DNA of 64,000 bases from Desulfuromonadales bacterium. GTDB lineage: Bacteria > Desulfobacterota > Desulfuromonadia > Geobacterales > Pseudopelobacteraceae. Both the position numbers and the translations under genes were made by a program. Under the pieces are notes generated by a model. That model had not been told where the DNA came from and searched no databases. It was given only the letters and a program-made list of their open reading frames with translations. How positions within the stretch are numbered: the first letter of the stretch is position 1; the number at the start of each line of letters is the position of its first letter. This document shows, in pieces, positions 34,419 to 43,882 of the stretch. Location of the stretch: positions 121,410-185,409 of the forward strand of contig DUZX01000003.1 of NCBI GenBank assembly GCA_013349325.1, given 5' to 3'.

Positions 34419-37265
34419 TCACCGTCTGCGCAGAGCAATCATCGAATCCATGATCACGTTCATGCCGGGGGCAATCGTACCGTTCTTGATAGTGGTGAAC
34501 CCGTCGTTTACCACCGCTACTGCTGCCGTATCCGTAATACTCTGCAGTCCGCCATGCAGCTCCATGATGGCTGCCATCCCTTCACCGCCGACCGAGATAT
34601 CCGCTTTTGAGTCGGCCACGTAGCGGGTTGCCTCGATGATCGAGGTCGCCAGATCGGCCTGCGCCTCTTTGGCCTGCTGCTCGTAGACCACACGCGTCTC
34701 GACCGGCAGATCGCTCTGGACGGCCTTCTTCTGCAGATAGTCGGCCACCATCTGCTTCTCTTTCGAATCATTTATCTTCAGCTCCAGCGTGCGATCCGTA
34801 AAACCGAAGCTGCCGGTCGTTACGTCAGGTGCAGCTGCTTTGCGGGAGATCAGAGCGCTCCCCAGCAGCGAGACGGATTCTTTCATGGTGCCGAAGTATT
34901 CCTTCTGCTGTGTGTCGAACTTCCGGTTCCAGGCACTGTCGAGATTCTCTTTGAGGACGTCGAGATGTTCGAGCTTGAAGCTCGCCAGCCTGTCCGTGAG
35001 GATGCGTTCCATCTGATCGTTCCTGAAGATATTCAGTTTGTCCCTGATGAGCTTGTCACGCGAGGGGAGAACCGAGATGCCGTTGCCAACGATCCAGCCG
35101 GGGCGGAAAGCGGGCTTTTTGAGGGGCGGCTGCGGCGGCTCTTCTTCGATCGTGTCGTCACAATAGTAGGGGAGCATGAAATCGGCCACCACCAGCTGCT
35201 GTTCGTCATGCACCAGGACAAAGGTGCCGCCGCGCGGCACACCGGCCGCGTGCGCGATGCCGGGATGACGGCTGACGAAGTTGGCAAAGAGCAGCTGGTC
35301 GTCCTCGTGCTGATCCCGGGCCTTGATGATGTCGTCCAGCCAGTCGATCCACTGGATATGGCTGCTGCCTATCAGGGCGTCAAAGGGGGTCGCGAATTCG
35401 GTTTTGACGACGTCGCTCAGCTGGGCTTTAAACTCACCGGCGGCCTGTATGGCCGGCGCGACGCTCTGCTTCCAGGTCGCGTCAGCAGCATAGCTGGAGT
35501 AGCTGCGGTTGAGCTTGGCACGCACCTGCGTCGCATTGCGGGCAACAGCCGCATTCTGGGCTTTGGCGATATTTTTCAATCTGATGCCGGCGTCGTCGTC
35601 AGGCGCGTCGCTGACGATGTTCTCCTTAACCGCCTTGTTGAGTTTCTGCTTGAAGTTCTGGCTGAAGGTGACCGTCTCCTCCAGCTGGTGACTGACATCC
35701 TGTCGCAGTAGGTAGTGCAGCCGGTGCAGATCGGTGTAGCGGATACCGGGGCGTTTGACGACCCTGCTCCGGTCGGGGCCGAGCGCAACGGCCCTCAGTG
35801 CAATCGGCAGGTTCCAGCTGCTGATCTCATTGTGAAGAGCAGCCAGAACCGTTCTGACCGGTTGTCCCAGATGCCCTTCGATGCGGAGGAAGGGGAATCT
35901 TCCTGTTTCTGCTGCCAGCGGATTGGCGGCCGCCCCGCGTGCGCCGTACTGTGCCGCATGATAGGAATAATTGCTACTGTCAAGGCCGCGCCGGTGCAGT
36001 TGAAAATTCCAGGCCTGCTGGATCGGGTTTTCGGCATCAATCCGGTAGTAATACGGTATTGCCCGCTCTTCGAGTGAGTGCTCATCGGAGCGGCTGGGGG
36101 TGATGCGGACAGCCCCGGCCTGCGCTTTGGGCAGTTGGAAGGTGCCGATCATACGGTCAAGTTTCACTGCCAGGAAGCGGGCCTGCTGCAGCTGTTCGTT
36201 GGTGCGACTCGTCAATGGTGACGGATAGAAGCCGGTACGATTCTGCTGCGTCTCTCCGGAGTCGGCCAGATTGCCGAGCAGCAGATGCTTGGAAAAGGAG
36301 GCCGGTTCCGGACAGCAGCAGCTCTGCTCGTCTGCCAGCAGGTAGCGGAACGCGTTCCAGGTTTCGGCCAGATCCTTGAGGAAATCGTAATAATACGGGA
36401 TGCCGAACGGCTGCTCTGTAAAGGTATTGTTCAGCTCTGACAGGCGCTTCATCCAGGCTGGCGCCGGGTCGCCGGGGAACTGCTCAACCAGAAACGGGCG
36501 GCAGGCGGGGTACATTTTGGGGAGTTCACTGCTCAGCTGACGGTAGATCGAGCTACAGGGTGTACGGAAGCGCTGAGCGAGCAGGGCAGGGGTGTTGGCA
36601 GCCGTCGGGAAGATCGGCCGATCGGCCACAACCTCCTCCAGTTGGGAGAAAGCCTGTCGCTGGGTATCGAACTGTTCCTGCAATAATCCGGTACTGTTTT
36701 TGTGGACCAGCAGCAGTCGCAGGCTGCTGCGGTACTCCTGCCCCAGATTGTCGCAGTCGGTGCCCGAGCAGAGATCGCGGTCGGTTACGTAGCTTTCCAG
36801 GTACAGCAGCGCTGTCATGTCTTGCAGATCGGCATCACTCTTTGCACCAAAACTGCTCAGCGGTTGTGTGCGGTTGTCGCCGGTCGCAGTTGTGCTGAGC
36901 AGCTCATACACCGGCAGCATCTCACCCGCAACGATCCCCTCGACATACAGCGGCGCGTAGGCCGGTTTTGTCCGGTCATAGGCACGGAAGCGGTCGTAGA
37001 GCTGAGCGGAGGGAACGCGCAGCAGGTCACCGTCACTGGTGATCCCCAGGCCCGCTGAAAGGGTTATGCTGCCGCTCCCGGCCTGCAGCGAAATAGCCAG
37101 ACCGCAGACAATCCCGACCCCCAGCAGATCAACCCGCGTCAGACGGGACTGGTCATCAAGATAATCGGTGACACTGTTCAGCTGCGTGTGGCTTAGCACC
37201 TGGTCCTTTTCAAACACACTGTAGCCGCTCGAAATTTCATCCAGACTTCTGAATATCTGTGCCAT
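34419..37265 (-). CDS. Large eCIS-associated protein of unknown function
   Basis: The 948-residue product begins MAQIFRSLDEISSGYSVFEK and continues with a beta-rich domain (SRLTRVDLLGVGIVCGLAIS, LSAGLGITSDGDLLRV). That start is seen in other contractile-injection clusters as far as I recall, but no function is established. The rest is helical and beta mixed with no known domain; the C-terminal 200 residues are strongly helical. ATG 37265 gives the conserved start. It lies between the second baseplate protein and the tape measure, where Afp clusters carry the tail fibre gene (afp13), so it may be a baseplate extension or receptor-binding element. Confidence 0.75.
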   Translation of the reverse strand: MAQIFRSLDEISSGYSVFEKDQVLSHTQLNSVTDYLDDQSRLTRVDLLGVGIVCGLAISLQAGSGSITLSAGLGITSDGDLLRVPSAQLYDRFRAYDRTKPAYAPLYVEGIVAGEMLPVYELLSTTATGDNRTQPLSSFGAKSDADLQDMTALLYLESYVTDRDLCSGTDCDNLGQEYRSSLRLLLVHKNSTGLLQEQFDTQRQAFSQLEEVVADRPIFPTAANTPALLAQRFRTPCSSIYRQLSSELPKMYPACRPFLVEQFPGDPAPAWMKRLSELNNTFTEQPFGIPYYYDFLKDLAETWNAFRYLLADEQSCCCPEPASFSKHLLLGNLADSGETQQNRTGFYPSPLTSRTNEQLQQARFLAVKLDRMIGTFQLPKAQAGAVRITPSRSDEHSLEERAIPYYYRIDAENPIQQAWNFQLHRRGLDSSNYSYHAAQYGARGAAANPLAAETGRFPFLRIEGHLGQPVRTVLAALHNEISSWNLPIALRAVALGPDRSRVVKRPGIRYTDLHRLHYLLRQDVSHQLEETVTFSQNFKQKLNKAVKENIVSDAPDDDAGIRLKNIAKAQNAAVARNATQVRAKLNRSYSSYAADATWKQSVAPAIQAAGEFKAQLSDVVKTEFATPFDALIGSSHIQWIDWLDDIIKARDQHEDDQLLFANFVSRHPGIAHAAGVPRGGTFVLVHDEQQLVVADFMLPYYCDDTIEEEPPQPPLKKPAFRPGWIVGNGISVLPSRDKLIRDKLNIFRNDQMERILTDRLASFKLEHLDVLKENLDSAWNRKFDTQQKEYFGTMKESVSLLGSALISRKAAAPDVTTGSFGFTDRTLELKINDSKEKQMVADYLQKKAVQSDLPVETRVVYEQQAKEAQADLATSIIEATRYVADSKADISVGGEGMAAIMELHGGLQSITDTAAVAVVNDGFTTIKNGTIAPGMNVIMDSMIALRRR

Positions 37266-37299
37266 GGTGTCAGTCCCCATACCCGTCCAAGAAAATTTT

Positions 37300-37438
37300 A
37301 AACACAGAGCAACTGAGCAACAGAGAAAAAAATTAGGAAGTTTCCGCAGTACATTCTGCAAAAATACTCCCCATCACGGTACTAACAGTGATCACAGATT
37401 TCTGCTTAAAATCTCAGTTGCGCAGTTGCTCTGTGTTT
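37300..37438. repeat. Inverted-repeat element inside the eCIS operon
   Basis: The left arm (37300-37325, beginning AAACACAGAGCAACTG) and the right arm (37412-37438) are near-perfect inverted copies separated by about 86 bases. The whole looks like a small MITE-like palindromic element. It fills most of the 187-base gap between the second baseplate gene and the 948-residue gene, the longest gap within the structural part of the operon. Confidence 0.8.
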
Positions 37439-37452
37439 CGAGATTCAAGCTT

Positions 37453-40035
37453 TCAGGTATTGTTTCCATCTGTTGTTCCCAGTGCCGTACTTCCAAGAAT
37501 GAATTTCGGCCGTTCATCGCCGGCTTCGCATTCGTGCAGATGCTCGGTCGGATAGCAGTTTCTGACCGTAAAGAGCATCTCGATGAAGCGTGACAGCTTT
37601 TCCTGACGTCTGCTTTTTTCGACACCGGCTTTCAGGTGGATCCACTCCCGGTAGGCTGTTTCGAAGGCGGCCATGTCGTCTCTGCTGATCCAGCAGATTT
37701 TGGGCAGGATATGAGCCGGTGTCTCTTCGCGGATAACCCCTTCGGCAAAACGCCGGAAATCCATCGATTGAAAACGTCTGCCGTAGGCCGGAAGAATAAT
37801 GTGAATACGGAAGCTGTAGGGATCGCTCTCTGCGCAACTGCTGCCGTTACCGGCGGCACAGATCGGCAGCAACGGGTCTGCGTCGGTTTCCGGTCGCAGC
37901 AGGATATTTTCGATCAGGAACATGCCTTCATCGCTGTAGTTGATCCGCAGATATTCCATGGTTTCATCAATGGCGGCATTCAGCTTGGCCGTGTCATCAA
38001 AATACTCGATCCGGCGGGCCAGCACCTCGCCGCTGCCGTCAATGATAGTAAAATAGTACCTTTCATCGCGGGTGGTCTTGCGCTGGTAACCGTAAGGCAG
38101 CAGACCGGCCTGAATCGCACGCCGCATTTCAGCACGGGCCTGATCCTGAGTTGTGTAGCGGGTGCTGCTGCTCAGCAGAATCTTGCCGCTGGTGCGGTTA
38201 CGGATACGAAAGCGGAAATCATCATCCGGCGTGCCGTCGATTTCGGCGTAGACATCGAATGCGATGTCCCCCAGATTTCTGCGGACTGGGTTGCGGATGC
38301 CGAGCAGACGGGCAAGACGCCGCTCCAATCCGGAGATGTTGCCGGAATTCCAGAGATCGGCCTCCTGCGTGAGGCGGTAGTTATAGGCCAGCGAGCGTTC
38401 ACTGCTGATGGCCGGGTAGTCTCTGAGAAACGCGCATTTATCGGAGATGATCTGCGCGGTTGAGCTGCCGAAGGCCGAATACATGATGCCGGTAAAATCG
38501 TTGAAGCGTTCGGCAAAACGGGCGATCAGGTGGTCGAGGAAACGGTTGCGCCGATCACTGAGCGCGTCGCTGCTTTCAGCCGCTGCCTCAATGTTTGTCA
38601 GGATTTTGTCTGCTTCTGCAGTGCCGTACAGTTTTTCGTAGCCGCTGAAAGAGGTTACCGCCTGGTAGAAATAGCTGCGCGTCAGGCCGTGGTCGTGTGA
38701 GAACAGCTCAGCGATATGCCCCAGCTGTGCCAGATAATTGGCCAGCAGCTGATCGAAAAAGAGCAGGTAAGCCTTCAGCTGCAGCGCCTGTGCCGTGCGC
38801 CGGGCATCGGCACCGCTGCTGAGTCCGGCCTCACTCAGGCCGAAGATGGCTGGAAAATGATTCTGGAATGAATAGTAGCTCTGCGGATTGCGGAACCTGC
38901 CGACCGGGATTTCGAAATCGTACGGATAAGCATGGTCACTGCGGGCTTTGGCAGCGTCAGTCAGCTGTTTCAGCTGCGTTTCCACGGCGGCGTTGTCCGC
39001 CATAACCGGCATGTTCCGTTTGTAGAAAACGATACGCGAATTGAGCCGGTTAAGGAGCGCCTTTTTACCGGCTGTCACCGGAATCTGCCATGTGTTCTCC
39101 AGTGGTGTCGTGAGCCCGTCCGGATGCAGCAGTATCTCGCGGACCGCCTTGACCCCCGTGATATCCATGATGATGCTGATAACGTCGGAGAGGCGGATGT
39201 CACTGCGCAGTTCGGCCCGGGCCAGTTCGTTATCGTCGATGAAACCGCAGTTCAGCGCCGGGCCGTCAAAGATCTCGTCAGAAGTGTAGCGGCTGGCGTC
39301 ACTTTTTTTTCGTTCCCGCATCTCGGCCAGTGTGTAGCTGTGGACCGGCGGGGCCAGGTAGTTCTGCAGCTGAAAGAAAATCTGTGCCTTGACGGCCGCC
39401 GTGTCGGCATCGGCGGCCAGTTCCAGCTTGCAGCAGAGATTGAAAAGCTCGCTCTCAACAGGTGCCAGTTCGACAAAATCTTCACACAGATTGCGGTTGG
39501 CCTGCAGCAGCGCTTCGACGCACTTTCTGACGTTCAGCTGTTCTTCGCTCGATGGAGAATCGTATTCGAGCGTTACCGCGTAGAGCCCGGAAAGCGTAAT
39601 CTCGCGGATCTCCGGTCCCCCGGGATTGTTGCGCCGCAGCTCACCGAGCGCCGTATCTGCGTAGTAGCGCTCGCTAACCGGCCTCAACCATGCGTTTTTG
39701 ACGCCCGGCACATCGATCAGCAGTTTGCGGTAATCCGCCATGGTCAGTGGACGATTCGGCAGGATCCGGCGGGCCGAAAAGAACTGCTTCTGCATGGCAG
39801 CGGCGTTGCCGGTGGCACTCGCCAGCAGATCCTCAATCGGGAACGAGGCCCGGTAGGCCAGATCGGTCAGCGCATAGCAGAGCAGCTCCAGAATCGTAAT
39901 GCCGGGATCATGCACGTTGTAGTCGCTCCAGATTTTCCGGCTCAGGCGCTGAATGTGCCCCAGGCCGATCGCTTTGAGCTGAGCGATATCAAGAGCGGTT
40001 TCGCGACGGTTTTTTTTCGGTAGCGTTGCTGTCAT
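37453..40035 (-). CDS. Second large baseplate protein (Afp12-like)
   Basis: The 860-residue product has IWSDYNVHDPGITILELLCY near the N-terminus, the baseplate-wedge signature of Afp11/12-type proteins. A middle domain of repeated helices follows (about 340-560). Two tandem YegP-like repeats lie near residues 605-710 (FRFRIRNRTSGKILLSSS and YYFTIIDGSGEVLARR). The C-terminus contains REETPAHILPKICWIS, also family-typical. The protein should form part of the wedge ring. Its start overlaps the baseplate J stop by four bases. Confidence 0.85.
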   Translation of the reverse strand: MTATLPKKNRRETALDIAQLKAIGLGHIQRLSRKIWSDYNVHDPGITILELLCYALTDLAYRASFPIEDLLASATGNAAAMQKQFFSARRILPNRPLTMADYRKLLIDVPGVKNAWLRPVSERYYADTALGELRRNNPGGPEIREITLSGLYAVTLEYDSPSSEEQLNVRKCVEALLQANRNLCEDFVELAPVESELFNLCCKLELAADADTAAVKAQIFFQLQNYLAPPVHSYTLAEMRERKKSDASRYTSDEIFDGPALNCGFIDDNELARAELRSDIRLSDVISIIMDITGVKAVREILLHPDGLTTPLENTWQIPVTAGKKALLNRLNSRIVFYKRNMPVMADNAAVETQLKQLTDAAKARSDHAYPYDFEIPVGRFRNPQSYYSFQNHFPAIFGLSEAGLSSGADARRTAQALQLKAYLLFFDQLLANYLAQLGHIAELFSHDHGLTRSYFYQAVTSFSGYEKLYGTAEADKILTNIEAAAESSDALSDRRNRFLDHLIARFAERFNDFTGIMYSAFGSSTAQIISDKCAFLRDYPAISSERSLAYNYRLTQEADLWNSGNISGLERRLARLLGIRNPVRRNLGDIAFDVYAEIDGTPDDDFRFRIRNRTSGKILLSSSTRYTTQDQARAEMRRAIQAGLLPYGYQRKTTRDERYYFTIIDGSGEVLARRIEYFDDTAKLNAAIDETMEYLRINYSDEGMFLIENILLRPETDADPLLPICAAGNGSSCAESDPYSFRIHIILPAYGRRFQSMDFRRFAEGVIREETPAHILPKICWISRDDMAAFETAYREWIHLKAGVEKSRRQEKLSRFIEMLFTVRNCYPTEHLHECEAGDERPKFILGSTALGTTDGNNT

Positions 40036-43000
40036 GACAGGTATACGTCTTGTATGATGTGACTGGCCGCCGATACCAGGATGGTGTCGGGAGTTGCCGG
40101 TTCAGCTGTGGCGATGTCGATATCGTTCGAAACAGCGCTGCTGAAGCTGTACATCCTGAAGTCGGTGACAAAATCGATGTACTCCAGCTCTTCGACAACG
40201 TCGAGCAGGACCGATTTATAGATTTTGCCGCCAAAGGCGATTTCCCGGTCGGCATGAAATGCCCACGGGGAGAGAAAACGGATCAGGGCCGCTTCGAGTT
40301 CCCTGCGGTAGAAGTTCGGCTCGTACCCCTCGCGGAAGCGGACCTTGAAATCGAGCTGGATCTTCTGATAGCGGGGGTTTTTAGCCTGCACAGCAATCTG
40401 CATTCCGGCACGCTTCCGCACATGCGCGACGATCCGGCTGAGCGTGTCGGCATCCACCTTCGGTTCCAGCAGGTTGACCGCATTCCGGTTGCGCAGGTCG
40501 GGGACTACCACGAGCAGCACGTTGCCCGGTTTGAGCCAGCAGTCAGGGGTGGCGTGTGGGATGCATTTGACCGTATGTATCTGCGGAAACGCTTCCAGTA
40601 CCACGCGCTCATAATCCGAGGCGCTGATGCAGCGGTTCTTGTGGCGCAGCCGTTCTGACACGCGGGTACTGAACTGCTCAGTGGACTCCGTTGGGCGCCC
40701 GCCGAACGAGGCAAAGGGCTGCGTGATGTTTTTGATCTCTACCGCTCCGGTTTTCATCCGGGAAATCGAACCCTGTGGCAGCGGACTCTGCAGATGTCCG
40801 CTCTCCGTGCCGTTGCTACAGAACTCTACTTCAATGGCGTTAGCCGCCACCATGATCAAGCGGCTGACACCCTGCACCCCTGTGGTGACGCCCCCCTTGA
40901 GCCAGATCCGTCCGCCGGGAAGAATCGTGGCGGCGGTGGTCGCTTCGGCGGGGATGGCAAAGCTGATGATACCGCTGGTCAGCAGCCGGTTGGTTGTATC
41001 ACTCAGCAGTTCGCTGCTCTGTAACTGCTTCCAGTAATTATCACACAAAACTGACCAGCTGATCTGCGGCGGAGGCAGTTCCGGGTCGGCGCTCCCTTCG
41101 GCAACCTGGAACAGGACGCTGACGCTGTTGCCCCCCTGCAGGTTGATAAACCCGATCAGCAGTTCACCTTGATGGTCATAGGTCGGCAGCAGATGCACAC
41201 CTGGATCGCGCAGAAAAGGGAACCTGCGGCGCTGGTAGCCATGCTCGCGCATCAGGCCGAAGTAGCTGATATGAAAAAACTCAAGTTCGGAATTGTTGAA
41301 ATCATCGTAGCCGCCCCGCTCTCCGGCGATGGTGACCGAAGCGGTCGCGGCCCTGTAGGAGAGTGAAATGCTGCGAATGGCGGGTGTGTACGGTTCGTTC
41401 AGCAGCGTCAGTGTGCCCCCATCGCGGCTGTAGGTCATCAGGTTGGCAACGTGCTGTTTGCGGTAGAGCGTGTGCAGAAAATCATGCTCCAGCGTCAGGG
41501 TGACAGGGCGGTGCTGTTCGTTTATACGTCCCCGCTGTTTGGTTGCAGAGGAGACCGATGAGCTGCCGGGACGGAATGTAAAGATGCGCTCTGTAGACGA
41601 GTTACCGCTTTCAAACAGTCTGAGGCCCGGTTGAGAATACCCCCAGCTGCCGCCATCGTGGAACGAGACGGCTGCGGTGAAATCGGCACTCGTGACGGCA
41701 GGATCGCTATAGTTGGTGTAGTGGTCGCTCAGGCTGGCCGGTGCATCCTTCCAGGTGATTGCCAGCTGCAGTTCGGAAAGTTTTTTGGAAAACGCTTCGT
41801 CGCAGCCGATCGTTACGCGGGAGCCGCAGGTCGGCTGTGAACCGAACGGGAGAAATGGTTTCTGCGGGTCGAGCGCTCCGGTGTCATTTTCAAGGGTGAG
41901 AGCCGTAATGTGTGAAACCGCGACCGAGAGGGCGGTTTTGAGCAGCGTCAGGCGCTTCAGCTCGTTGTAGCCGATACTGCTGCAGTTTTCCTTCAGCAGC
42001 AGCCGCAGCAGCGGTGCCGCCGTACTCTGTCCGGCTGAACCATGCAGTTTCGGATTAAAATTGATAATCGCTTTTTCCGTCGCAGGAATCGTAAAGGAAA
42101 GGGTTATGCCCGTGGTGCGGCCATTGCCTGACGACAGTTGTGCAGAGAGCGGGAACGGCCCCAGCCACCCCTGCTCTGCGGTGATAAACGCGGCAAAAGC
42201 TTCGCTGAGGGCCTGCGGCGTGACGGTCGTCTGATCGAAATGCGCCAGCGTCAGGGTGACAGAGACCGTTCGGGTTCCTGCCTGCATGCGCAGAACGGGT
42301 GCTGCCAGAGCAAAGCCGGTCTCGGCCGCCTGCAGCCCGCTGTGACCGAAACCGTGCCAGTCCGTTGTGTTATTGCTGAAATCGCCCCCCCGGCCATCGG
42401 CAGAGTTTGCAACTGTTGCCTGCAGCACCCGGCCGTGGCCACTGGTATCAATAAACAGTGAGCGCAGCGAATCGATTGCGGCACCGCTGATCACGGTCGT
42501 GCGGGTAGGAATATAGATCAGCTCACTGCCGGCGGCATCCTTTCCGGCCGAAAAGAGCCATTCCGCCCCGATTGCCAGCGGCGCTGCATTTTTTTTCAGC
42601 TCCAGCAGCAGGTGCGCCTTGTCGGGCAGCGGCGCTTTGCGGACCAATTGCAGCACCTTCTGATAGTAGAAATCGAGATGACGCCCGCTGATCCGGTTGA
42701 TGACCTCCTGCGGAATCTTGTACAGTTCCAGAAACGCGAGCAGCAGTGCCAGGTGCGGCCGGGTATCGCCCGAGTCGTTTTTCAGTGCCATTTCAAGGGC
42801 TGTGTCATCAGGGAAGAATGCTGACCAGTCGCCATCCAGCGAACCACCGTCAATACCGTTAACAGCGTCAGCGCCGATAAAGCTGATGCCCGCAGCCAGT
42901 GTGCGGATAAAGTGTGCCAGATCGGCACTGCTCCGTTCATCAAGATCGGCGTAATGAATATCCAGCTCCGGGGACCTGCGCCCGTTCTGGCTCTGACCGA

Positions 43001-43040
43001 GCTGGAAGATCATATTCTGGATAATGTCATGTTCGGCCAT
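40032..43040 (-). CDS. Baseplate J-like wedge protein (Afp11-like)
   Basis: The 1002-residue product is the first large wedge protein. The N-terminal part contains DLAHFIRTLAAGISFIG and ALLLAFLELYKIPQEVIN. The C-terminal 250 residues carry the gp47/baseplate J core, including TRVSERLRHKNRCISASDYE, then FPQIHTVKCIPHA and VLLVVVPDLRN. Length and domain order match Afp11/Pvc11. With gp25 and Afp12 it builds the wedge that triggers sheath contraction. The stop overlaps the next start, so it is coupled to its partner. Confidence 0.9.
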   Translation of the reverse strand: MAEHDIIQNMIFQLGQSQNGRRSPELDIHYADLDERSSADLAHFIRTLAAGISFIGADAVNGIDGGSLDGDWSAFFPDDTALEMALKNDSGDTRPHLALLLAFLELYKIPQEVINRISGRHLDFYYQKVLQLVRKAPLPDKAHLLLELKKNAAPLAIGAEWLFSAGKDAAGSELIYIPTRTTVISGAAIDSLRSLFIDTSGHGRVLQATVANSADGRGGDFSNNTTDWHGFGHSGLQAAETGFALAAPVLRMQAGTRTVSVTLTLAHFDQTTVTPQALSEAFAAFITAEQGWLGPFPLSAQLSSGNGRTTGITLSFTIPATEKAIINFNPKLHGSAGQSTAAPLLRLLLKENCSSIGYNELKRLTLLKTALSVAVSHITALTLENDTGALDPQKPFLPFGSQPTCGSRVTIGCDEAFSKKLSELQLAITWKDAPASLSDHYTNYSDPAVTSADFTAAVSFHDGGSWGYSQPGLRLFESGNSSTERIFTFRPGSSSVSSATKQRGRINEQHRPVTLTLEHDFLHTLYRKQHVANLMTYSRDGGTLTLLNEPYTPAIRSISLSYRAATASVTIAGERGGYDDFNNSELEFFHISYFGLMREHGYQRRRFPFLRDPGVHLLPTYDHQGELLIGFINLQGGNSVSVLFQVAEGSADPELPPPQISWSVLCDNYWKQLQSSELLSDTTNRLLTSGIISFAIPAEATTAATILPGGRIWLKGGVTTGVQGVSRLIMVAANAIEVEFCSNGTESGHLQSPLPQGSISRMKTGAVEIKNITQPFASFGGRPTESTEQFSTRVSERLRHKNRCISASDYERVVLEAFPQIHTVKCIPHATPDCWLKPGNVLLVVVPDLRNRNAVNLLEPKVDADTLSRIVAHVRKRAGMQIAVQAKNPRYQKIQLDFKVRFREGYEPNFYRRELEAALIRFLSPWAFHADREIAFGGKIYKSVLLDVVEELEYIDFVTDFRMYSFSSAVSNDIDIATAEPATPDTILVSAASHIIQDVYLS

Positions 43041-43052
43041 ACTGTTCTACCT

Positions 43053-43508
43053 TCAGCGCGGGGCGACCGCGACGCTGCTACGCTGTTCGTTGCCATCCGA
43101 GATATAGAACGGATAGACGAGGTTGTAGCGTGAGTTGGTGCCGCGCACATCGTAATCCACATTGATACTGATTTTTCCTTCGTATTCGGCTGATGCGTCG
43201 AGCTCCAGCGACCGCAGATTGATTCTCGGCTCATAGATCAGGATGGCCGTTTTCACACGATCCTGCAGGAACGTCTTCATGGTGGTGCTGAGTGGTTCAA
43301 ACAGCATCTCGTGCATGTCGAGCCCGTATTCGGGATGCAGGAAACGCTCGCCCAGAGCGGTACCGAGCAGGATGATCAGGCTGGCGCGGATATCGTCCTC
43401 ATCCGACGTCATGCGAACCTGTCCGCTTTCACGGATGAATTCAGGTGGAAAACTCCAGCCGGTGCCGAGAAATGAAGTCGGCATATTGTCTGAACTGCTG
43501 TCGGTCAT
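43053..43508 (-). CDS. Baseplate protein, gpW/gp25 family (Afp9-like)
   Basis: This 151-residue protein carries the gp25 core: GTGWSFPPEF, then DEDDIRASLIILLGTALGER, FLHPEYGLDMHEMLFEP and LQDRVKTAILIYEPRI. The conserved acidic region and the EPR motif (IYEPRI) are present. gp25 seeds sheath assembly on the baseplate. A gap of 85 bases, with two pyrimidine-rich stretches that look like a weak hairpin, separates it from the PAAR gene upstream. It is followed at once by baseplate J. Confidence 0.92.
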   Translation of the reverse strand: MTDSSSDNMPTSFLGTGWSFPPEFIRESGQVRMTSDEDDIRASLIILLGTALGERFLHPEYGLDMHEMLFEPLSTTMKTFLQDRVKTAILIYEPRINLRSLELDASAEYEGKISINVDYDVRGTNSRYNLVYPFYISDGNEQRSSVAVAPR

Positions 43509-43593
43509 GGGATATACCTTTCTCCTTCCTCCCGCTTCCTATCAGGGAGGGATTTTTCTCCTCCACCCAGCGGGGGAGGCCGGGAGGGGGGCT

Positions 43594-43872
43594 TTAGTTG
43601 ATTTGTACCGTTACCGCGCCGACCGCCGCCATTGCACCGCAGATACAGGCATCCGTTGTCCGCAGCGCCGGCACTCCGCCGATCAGTACGGAACTGCTGC
43701 CGGCCGGAAAAATGCTGACGGTCGGCTGATGCCCGTTGGGGGGGAGTGAGCAGATATGGGTATCACCCGCCACGGCGGCCGGTTGCCCGCCGATCAGCAC
43801 GTTCGTCACTCCCGGTCCGATGATCGTGCCGCCATGCGTACTGACATCTCCAACCCGTGCTGCTGACGGCAT
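43594..43872 (-). CDS. PAAR-domain spike tip protein
   Basis: The 92-residue product starts MPSAARVGDVSTHGGTIIGP and contains the PAAR features VLIGGQPAAVAGDTHICS and VLIGGVPALRTTDACICG. The His and Cys residues at the tip would bind a metal ion. PAAR proteins sharpen the VgrG-like spike and can carry effectors. This one has no extension, so it is a plain tip. It starts 10 bases after the spike gene, consistent with joint production. Confidence 0.93.
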   Translation of the reverse strand: MPSAARVGDVSTHGGTIIGPGVTNVLIGGQPAAVAGDTHICSLPPNGHQPTVSIFPAGSSSVLIGGVPALRTTDACICGAMAAVGAVTVQIN

Positions 43873-43882
43873 ATAAATCCTT

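Noticed and set aside
34965..35711. Long plus-strand open frame opposite the 948-residue eCIS gene
   Set aside because: It lies fully antisense to a gene with clear family features and has no ribosome site; it is a high-GC shadow.
38932..40023. 363-codon plus-strand open frame opposite the second baseplate gene
   Set aside because: Antisense shadow; its protein matches no family while the minus-strand frame has baseplate motifs.
43509..43593. Possible extra small gene between gp25 and PAAR genes
   Set aside because: Only purine/pyrimidine-rich stretches are present; no frame with a start signal.
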